A DNA stretch of 64,000 nt from Candidatus Hydrogenedentota bacterium (GTDB lineage Bacteria > Hydrogenedentota > Hydrogenedentia > Hydrogenedentales > CAITNO01). The position numbers and the translations under genes were made by a program. Below are positions 60,763 to 64,000 of this stretch, piece after piece (the first letter of the stretch is position 1; every line of letters begins with the position of its first letter). The stretch lies in assembly GCA_018056705.1 (NCBI GenBank), contig JAGPFE010000001.1:1-64000 (forward strand), given 5' to 3'. The notes beneath the pieces are model-generated. The model made no database searches, was not told the DNA's origin, and was given only the letters and a program-made list of their open reading frames with translations.

Positions 60763-61125
60763 TCAGAGGTTGAATACATCCCGCTGGAATTCCAGTCCAC
60801 AGTACAGGCAGGTGTCCCGGCGCGAACTGTTGATCCGCCCGCACCGGCTGCATCGCACCGGGTGTTCCCGTTGCGCGCCATCCCGCGCGCCGTCCCGTTC
60901 ATCGACGTTCGCGACGATGGTTTCCAGTTGCGCGTCAGTCAGATTCAACTGCTCGCGGAGCAATTCCCAGAGTGCCTGGCACAGCAACGCCAGTCGATCA
61001 ATCCGGCGTTCCAGCAGGCGGATTTGTTCACTGGGAACAACGGGCCGGGCACTTGTCTGGGGCAGGTCCACCGATCTGGATTCATGGATAATTGAGCCGA
61101 AAATACTATCTAGCGGATCCCGCAT
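60763..61125 (-). CDS. Small zinc-ribbon protein
   Basis: 120 residues. The N-terminal half is helical and Leu-rich (RLLERRIDRLALLCQALWEL), probably a coiled coil. The C-terminus carries a CxxC...CxxC ribbon (CSRCGRINSSRRDTCLYCG). It lies between glyA and mrp with gaps of 15 and 13 bp and so belongs to the same transcript. Function unknown; a small metal-binding adaptor for its neighbours is a guess. Confidence 0.78.
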   Translation of the reverse strand: MRDPLDSIFGSIIHESRSVDLPQTSARPVVPSEQIRLLERRIDRLALLCQALWELLREQLNLTDAQLETIVANVDERDGARDGAQREHPVRCSRCGRINSSRRDTCLYCGLEFQRDVFNL

Positions 61126-61140
61126 CTATCGTCTCCGGTG

Positions 61141-62679
61141 TCAGGCGTTGTTCCCCGTGGGTTCTGGGAACGCCTTGAGAAGAAAGTCGAGGTCCAGGTC
61201 AGGATACAGGGGGAACCGGTTTAGCAGGTCGCGCACTCGGGACCTTGCTTCCATCTCCGCGGCGGGATCCAGTTCGAACTTTCTCTTGCTGGGTTTTCCT
61301 GCCTGGGGGCCTTCCGCGAGTATCGCGGGGCGGGTATTGCGCAGGGTGACGCGAATGATGTCCGCGATTTCTTCCATCTCTTCCCTCCCCATGCCCAGCG
61401 TGGTTACGGCTGGCGTCCCTATGCGCAGGCCACTGGTAATCAGCGGACCATGGGGATCGTAGGGCAGGGAGTTGAAATTAAGGGTGATGCCACACTTGCG
61501 AAGCGCGCCGGCCGCCTGCGCGCCAGTCAGTCCACAACTGGCACTGACGTTGACCAGCATCAGGTGATTGTCCGTGCCACCCGTGGCGATCGTGAATCCC
61601 CGCCGTTGCAGGGCCTCGGCAAGGTTTCGCGCGTTGTCCACGATACGGGCGGCATATTCCCGGAACGCGGGGGTATTGGCCTCCGTGAACGCGACCGCTT
61701 TCGCGGCCATCACGTGGGGCAAAGGTCCCCCCAGGACCAGGGGACATCCCTTGTTCACGAACTCGGCAAATTCCTTCTTGCACAACACGATCCCCCCGCG
61801 CGGCCCACGGAGCGTCTTGTGCGTAGTCGAAGTGACAATGTGCGCGTGCGCGACCGGGTCTTCGTCGCCCGTGAACACCTTGCCGGCTACCAGCCCCGCG
61901 AAATGCGCCATGTCAACCATCAGCACGGCGCCGCAGGAATCCGCGATTTCGCGCATTTTCGCAAAATTGATTTTCCGGGGATACGCGCTGTAGCCCGCAA
62001 GCAAAATCAGCGGCCTGATCTCCCGGGCCATCCGCGCGATCTCATCGTAATCGAGCAGCCCGGTTTCCCGGTTGACCGAGTAACTGTAGGCGTCGAACAT
62101 CTTGGCGGAGAGATTGCGGCGGTAACCGTGGGTGAGGTGGCCACCGGAGTAATAGTCCATGCCCAGCAGCCGCTGGCCGTTCAGGGCCGCCCGGACCTGT
62201 TCCCACTGTTCATGGCCCAGGGCCGCCGGGTTGGTTTCGCCCAGTTTCGCCAGGGCGGGAGACTCCACCCGCGCGGTCAGCACCGCCCAGTATGCCACCA
62301 TGTTGGCGTCCGCCCCGCTGTGGGGCTGCACGTACGCGTGTTCGGCGTTGAAAAGTTGCCGGGCCTGTTCGGCCGCGTACGCTTCGATGGTGTCCACGTT
62401 GTCGCAACCTTCATAAAACCGCTGTCCAGGGATACCCTCGGCGTACTTGTCCGTGAGCAGGTTGGCCATGGCGGACTGTGTAGCCGGCGAACAGTAATTT
62501 TCGCTGGCGATCAGTTTCAGGTACTGTCGCTGGTCGGCCAGTTCCCGCACGATGGCGGCCGCCACCGATGGCGCGACCGCTCCCACCTGGGAAAGGTTGG
62601 CCACCCATGTCGTCATGACGGCGTTGATTCGTTCGGGTGGCGTGGAAGCGAGATACTGTTGCAATGGCGTGTGATTCAC
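61141..62679 (-). CDS. glyA: Serine hydroxymethyltransferase, long form
   Basis: Interconverts serine and glycine with tetrahydrofolate, the main one-carbon source. 512 residues against about 415-430 for common bacterial enzymes; the extra length is at the N-terminus and in an insertion after [15 protein letters not shown], as in chlamydial-type long forms. Conserved: [20 protein letters not shown], the PLP lysine in [16 protein letters not shown], and [20 protein letters not shown]. The start codon is GTG, with AAAGGG 8 nt upstream. It opens the eleven-gene minus-strand run. Confidence 0.95.
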   Translation of the reverse strand: MNHTPLQQYLASTPPERINAVMTTWVANLSQVGAVAPSVAAAIVRELADQRQYLKLIASENYCSPATQSAMANLLTDKYAEGIPGQRFYEGCDNVDTIEAYAAEQARQLFNAEHAYVQPHSGADANMVAYWAVLTARVESPALAKLGETNPAALGHEQWEQVRAALNGQRLLGMDYYSGGHLTHGYRRNLSAKMFDAYSYSVNRETGLLDYDEIARMAREIRPLILLAGYSAYPRKINFAKMREIADSCGAVLMVDMAHFAGLVAGKVFTGDEDPVAHAHIVTSTTHKTLRGPRGGIVLCKKEFAEFVNKGCPLVLGGPLPHVMAAKAVAFTEANTPAFREYAARIVDNARNLAEALQRRGFTIATGGTDNHLMLVNVSASCGLTGAQAAGALRKCGITLNFNSLPYDPHGPLITSGLRIGTPAVTTLGMGREEMEEIADIIRVTLRNTRPAILAEGPQAGKPSKRKFELDPAAEMEARSRVRDLLNRFPLYPDLDLDFLLKAFPEPTGNNA

Positions 62680-62812
62680 GAATGGACCCTTTCTCGTGGA
62701 CCGCGGCGCGGGAAAACATCATACCCCTTCGGGTATCATTCAGCCCTGTGTTATGGTAATGATCCGTTGCCGCGGGATGCAATTTTTCAGCGGCGGGAGC
62801 CCCTGAACGTGT

Positions 62813-62824
62813 CACGTATACGTG
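62813..62824. promoter_or_regulatory. Perfect 12-bp palindrome before the acyltransferase gene
   Basis: CACGTATACGTG ends 10 bp before the acyltransferase ATG. A second small hairpin (ATACCC-CTTC-GGGTAT, 62721-62736) lies nearer glyA. Either could be an operator in this divergent promoter region, but nothing identifies a regulator. No gene lies in 62680-62834. Confidence 0.3.
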
Positions 62825-62834
62825 GGAAATATTC

Positions 62835-63467
62835 ATGCTAAGTAAAATGATAGAATGGTGGCAATCATGGCACCTTACCCGCTTGCGCCGCATGTTCCGG
62901 GAAGTGGGCGAAGGATGCGTTTTCGAGGGACATCGTCTGGAGGTAAAAGGCGATGTACGCCTGGGTTCGGCGTGCGTGCTGGGCAATAACCTGGTGTTCC
63001 GGGCGCACAAGCACGGTGTTATCCGGATCGGCGACCGCGCGGTGATCGATCACTATGTGCTGCTGCAGGCCAACGAGGCCGTTACGGTAGGCGCGGGCGC
63101 CTACATCGGCGCGTATTGCGTGATCCGCGACACGAACCATCTTTTTTTTGGCACGGACGTGCACTGGCGGCTTACGCCTCACATTACCCGGCCGGTGACG
63201 ATTGAGGAAGACTGCTGGATCGGTCCGCGGTGCTATATCATGCCGGGGGTGACCATCGGTCGGGGGGCGGTGATCGGTCCGGCCAGCGTGGTTAACAGGA
63301 ATGTGGCGCCCCTCGAAATCTGGGCAGGTAATCCCGCCCGGCGCGTGGGGCACCGGCTGGAGCCGGACAAGGTACCCACCTTCAAGCGGGACCTGGCGGT
63401 ATGGTCCCTGTTTTTCCCTCCGGATTCCCCGACTGAAGACGGTACAGCCGGGCCGGACGCGGAATGA
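62835..63467 (+). CDS. Hexapeptide-repeat (left-handed beta-helix) acyltransferase
   Basis: 210 residues. After a basic helical N-terminus (WWQSWHLTRLRRMFREVGEG), hexapeptide-type turns follow: VKGDVRLGSACVLGNNL, IRIGDRAVIDHYVLLQAN, VTVGAGAYIGAYCVI, then VTIEEDCWIGPRCYIMPGV and IGRGAVIGPASVVNRNVAP, ending in AGNPARRVG, the usual closing motif of CoA-dependent sugar O- or N-acetyltransferases such as WcaF/NeuD types. Likely modifies a surface sugar. It is convergent with the truncated gene at the window end. Confidence 0.85.
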   Translation: MLSKMIEWWQSWHLTRLRRMFREVGEGCVFEGHRLEVKGDVRLGSACVLGNNLVFRAHKHGVIRIGDRAVIDHYVLLQANEAVTVGAGAYIGAYCVIRDTNHLFFGTDVHWRLTPHITRPVTIEEDCWIGPRCYIMPGVTIGRGAVIGPASVVNRNVAPLEIWAGNPARRVGHRLEPDKVPTFKRDLAVWSLFFPPDSPTEDGTAGPDAE

Positions 63468-64000
63468 TCAGCGCGCGGGCACCTCGGCCCCGTCGGGCGC
63501 GTCCAGCCATTTCTGGACATGCGCGCGTATAAGGTTGGCGTCGCTCGCGCTCCCGTAGCGGGCCAGGTAGGCATCCAGCAACGCGCGGGCCGACGTTATG
63601 CCATCGGTCTGCAGGGCAAGCCGCGCGGCTGCCAGGTGCCAGGTCAGGCTGGAAGGCCATTTTCGTGACCAGGTGTCGATGATTTCCCCGGCTTCCGTGT
63701 ATCGTTTTTCCGCGAGCAGCGAGGTTACCCGCTGGAGATCGGCATGGATGTCCATGCGGGGTTGGCATGTTACCCATCCGGGATGGTCGCGATCTCCGGA
63801 AAACAGGGTGCTGATTCCCTGGGTGGCCAGAAATCCGTCCTGGGAGCCAGTCGCTGGGATGGCCATGACAAGCGTAAAAACTTCCGGAGGAATCATGGAA
63901 AACGGGATCTCCCGGAACCCGAGGAATTTCGTTTCAAAGGGTTTATCGACGCCTGTTCCGGCGAAACGGACCAGGTCTTTCCCCTGTTGGGCATTGTAGA
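63468..64000 (-). CDS. C-terminal part of an unidentified protein, 5' end outside the window
   Basis: The frame runs open to the right edge, giving 176 visible residues. The visible N-terminal part has YNAQQGKDLVRFAGTGVDKP and VFTLVMAIPATGSQDGF, then DHPGWVTCQPRMDIHADL. The C-terminal 90 residues are helical and resemble tetratricopeptide units (VTSLLAEKRYTEAGEIIDTW, LAAARLALQTDGITSARALL). An internal ATG at 63896 could be taken for a start, but the reading continues upstream without a stop, so it is probably internal. No family recognised. Confidence 0.65.
   Translation of the reverse strand, partial: YNAQQGKDLVRFAGTGVDKPFETKFLGFREIPFSMIPPEVFTLVMAIPATGSQDGFLATQGISTLFSGDRDHPGWVTCQPRMDIHADLQRVTSLLAEKRYTEAGEIIDTWSRKWPSSLTWHLAAARLALQTDGITSARALLDAYLARYGSASDANLIRAHVQKWLDAPDGAEVPAR

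Noticed and set aside
61450..62841. Plus-strand 463-codon open frame
   Set aside because: Antisense to glyA, low-complexity His/Arg/Gly-rich translation, no ribosome binding site.
63468..63896. Complete 142-residue gene at the window end
   Set aside because: The frame continues upstream of the ATG at 63896 to the window edge with protein-like sequence and no stop, so this is the C-terminal part of a larger gene.

Overview
The window is a gene-dense, GC-rich piece of a bacterial chromosome with long runs of co-oriented, overlapping genes (many ATGA or GTGA junctions). I see no tRNA, rRNA, CRISPR, phage or transposase gene. The gene content suggests a Gram-negative-type, probably uncultured bacterium: Fe-type superoxide dismutase, MltG, a BtuF-like lipoprotein, a phosphatidylcholine-synthase-like enzyme, a fused uroporphyrinogen methyltransferase/synthase, a long-form serine hydroxymethyltransferase and a bacterial XPB helicase. 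I cannot place it firmly; a deep-branching environmental lineage (for example Sumerlaeota- or Hydrogenedentota-like) is a guess.

Layout. 1-732: 3'-truncated membrane/solenoid protein. 733-1684: non-coding, with a tandemly duplicated block carrying palindromic repeat elements. 1685-11035 (minus): pyruvate dehydrogenase E2, E3, a NUDIX hydrolase, then the NAD salvage genes pncA, pncB and nadE, a HAD phosphatase and an RNA m5U methyltransferase, mostly touching or overlapping. 11120-15094 (minus): mtlD, a membrane-anchored protein, and an ABC-2 permease/ATPase pair. 15195-17248 (minus): trpG and trpE, with a possible attenuator upstream. 17985-19352 (plus): phosphomannomutase. 19444-21131 (minus): a secreted propeller/Ig protein behind a cobalamin riboswitch. 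21211-21371 (plus): an orphan small RNA. 21451-23353 (minus): sodB and aspC. 23445-30154: a glycosidase-like protein, cobA-hemD, a sodium:solute symporter and a metallophosphatase. 30208-36079 (plus): trpDCFBA, then a ceramidase-like protein. 36079-36640 (minus): two tandem hydrophobic microproteins, apparently not previously annotated, with their own terminator and a terminator-like leader hairpin. 36767-39600: a secreted DUF3352-like protein and a GT2-methyltransferase fusion. 39706-45357 (plus): symporter, three unknown proteins and a GH38 alpha-mannosidase. 45387-46280: a TPR gene enclosed by about 175-bp inverted repeats. 46407-51514: PilT-like ATPase, ExeA-like ATPase, FHA-GAF-HD-GYP regulator and response regulator. 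51638-62679 (minus): an eleven-gene run glyA, zinc ribbon, mrp, XPB helicase, btuF, btuD, btuC, CHAD, ruvX, mltG, pcs. 62835-64000: a hexapeptide acyltransferase and another truncated gene.

How the genes work together. Tryptophan synthesis is complete but split: trpEG and trpDCFBA lie about 13 kb apart on opposite strands. A cobalamin theme recurs in three places: the riboswitch-controlled surface protein, the uroporphyrinogen methyltransferase/synthase at the head of tetrapyrrole branching, and a BtuFCD-like importer. NAD salvage is physically joined to the NAD-consuming pyruvate dehydrogenase components. The symporter/GH38 cluster looks like a mannoside uptake and degradation locus.

The most promising undescribed items are: the cobalamin-riboswitch-controlled propeller protein (a possible functional counterpart of the Bacteroides surface B12 binder BtuG), the tandem hydrophobic microproteins, the free-standing small RNA, and the inverted-repeat-bounded TPR cassette. 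Starts were often moved downstream of the longest possible ORF where a Shine-Dalgarno motif or gene overlap favoured it; the reasons are given per gene.
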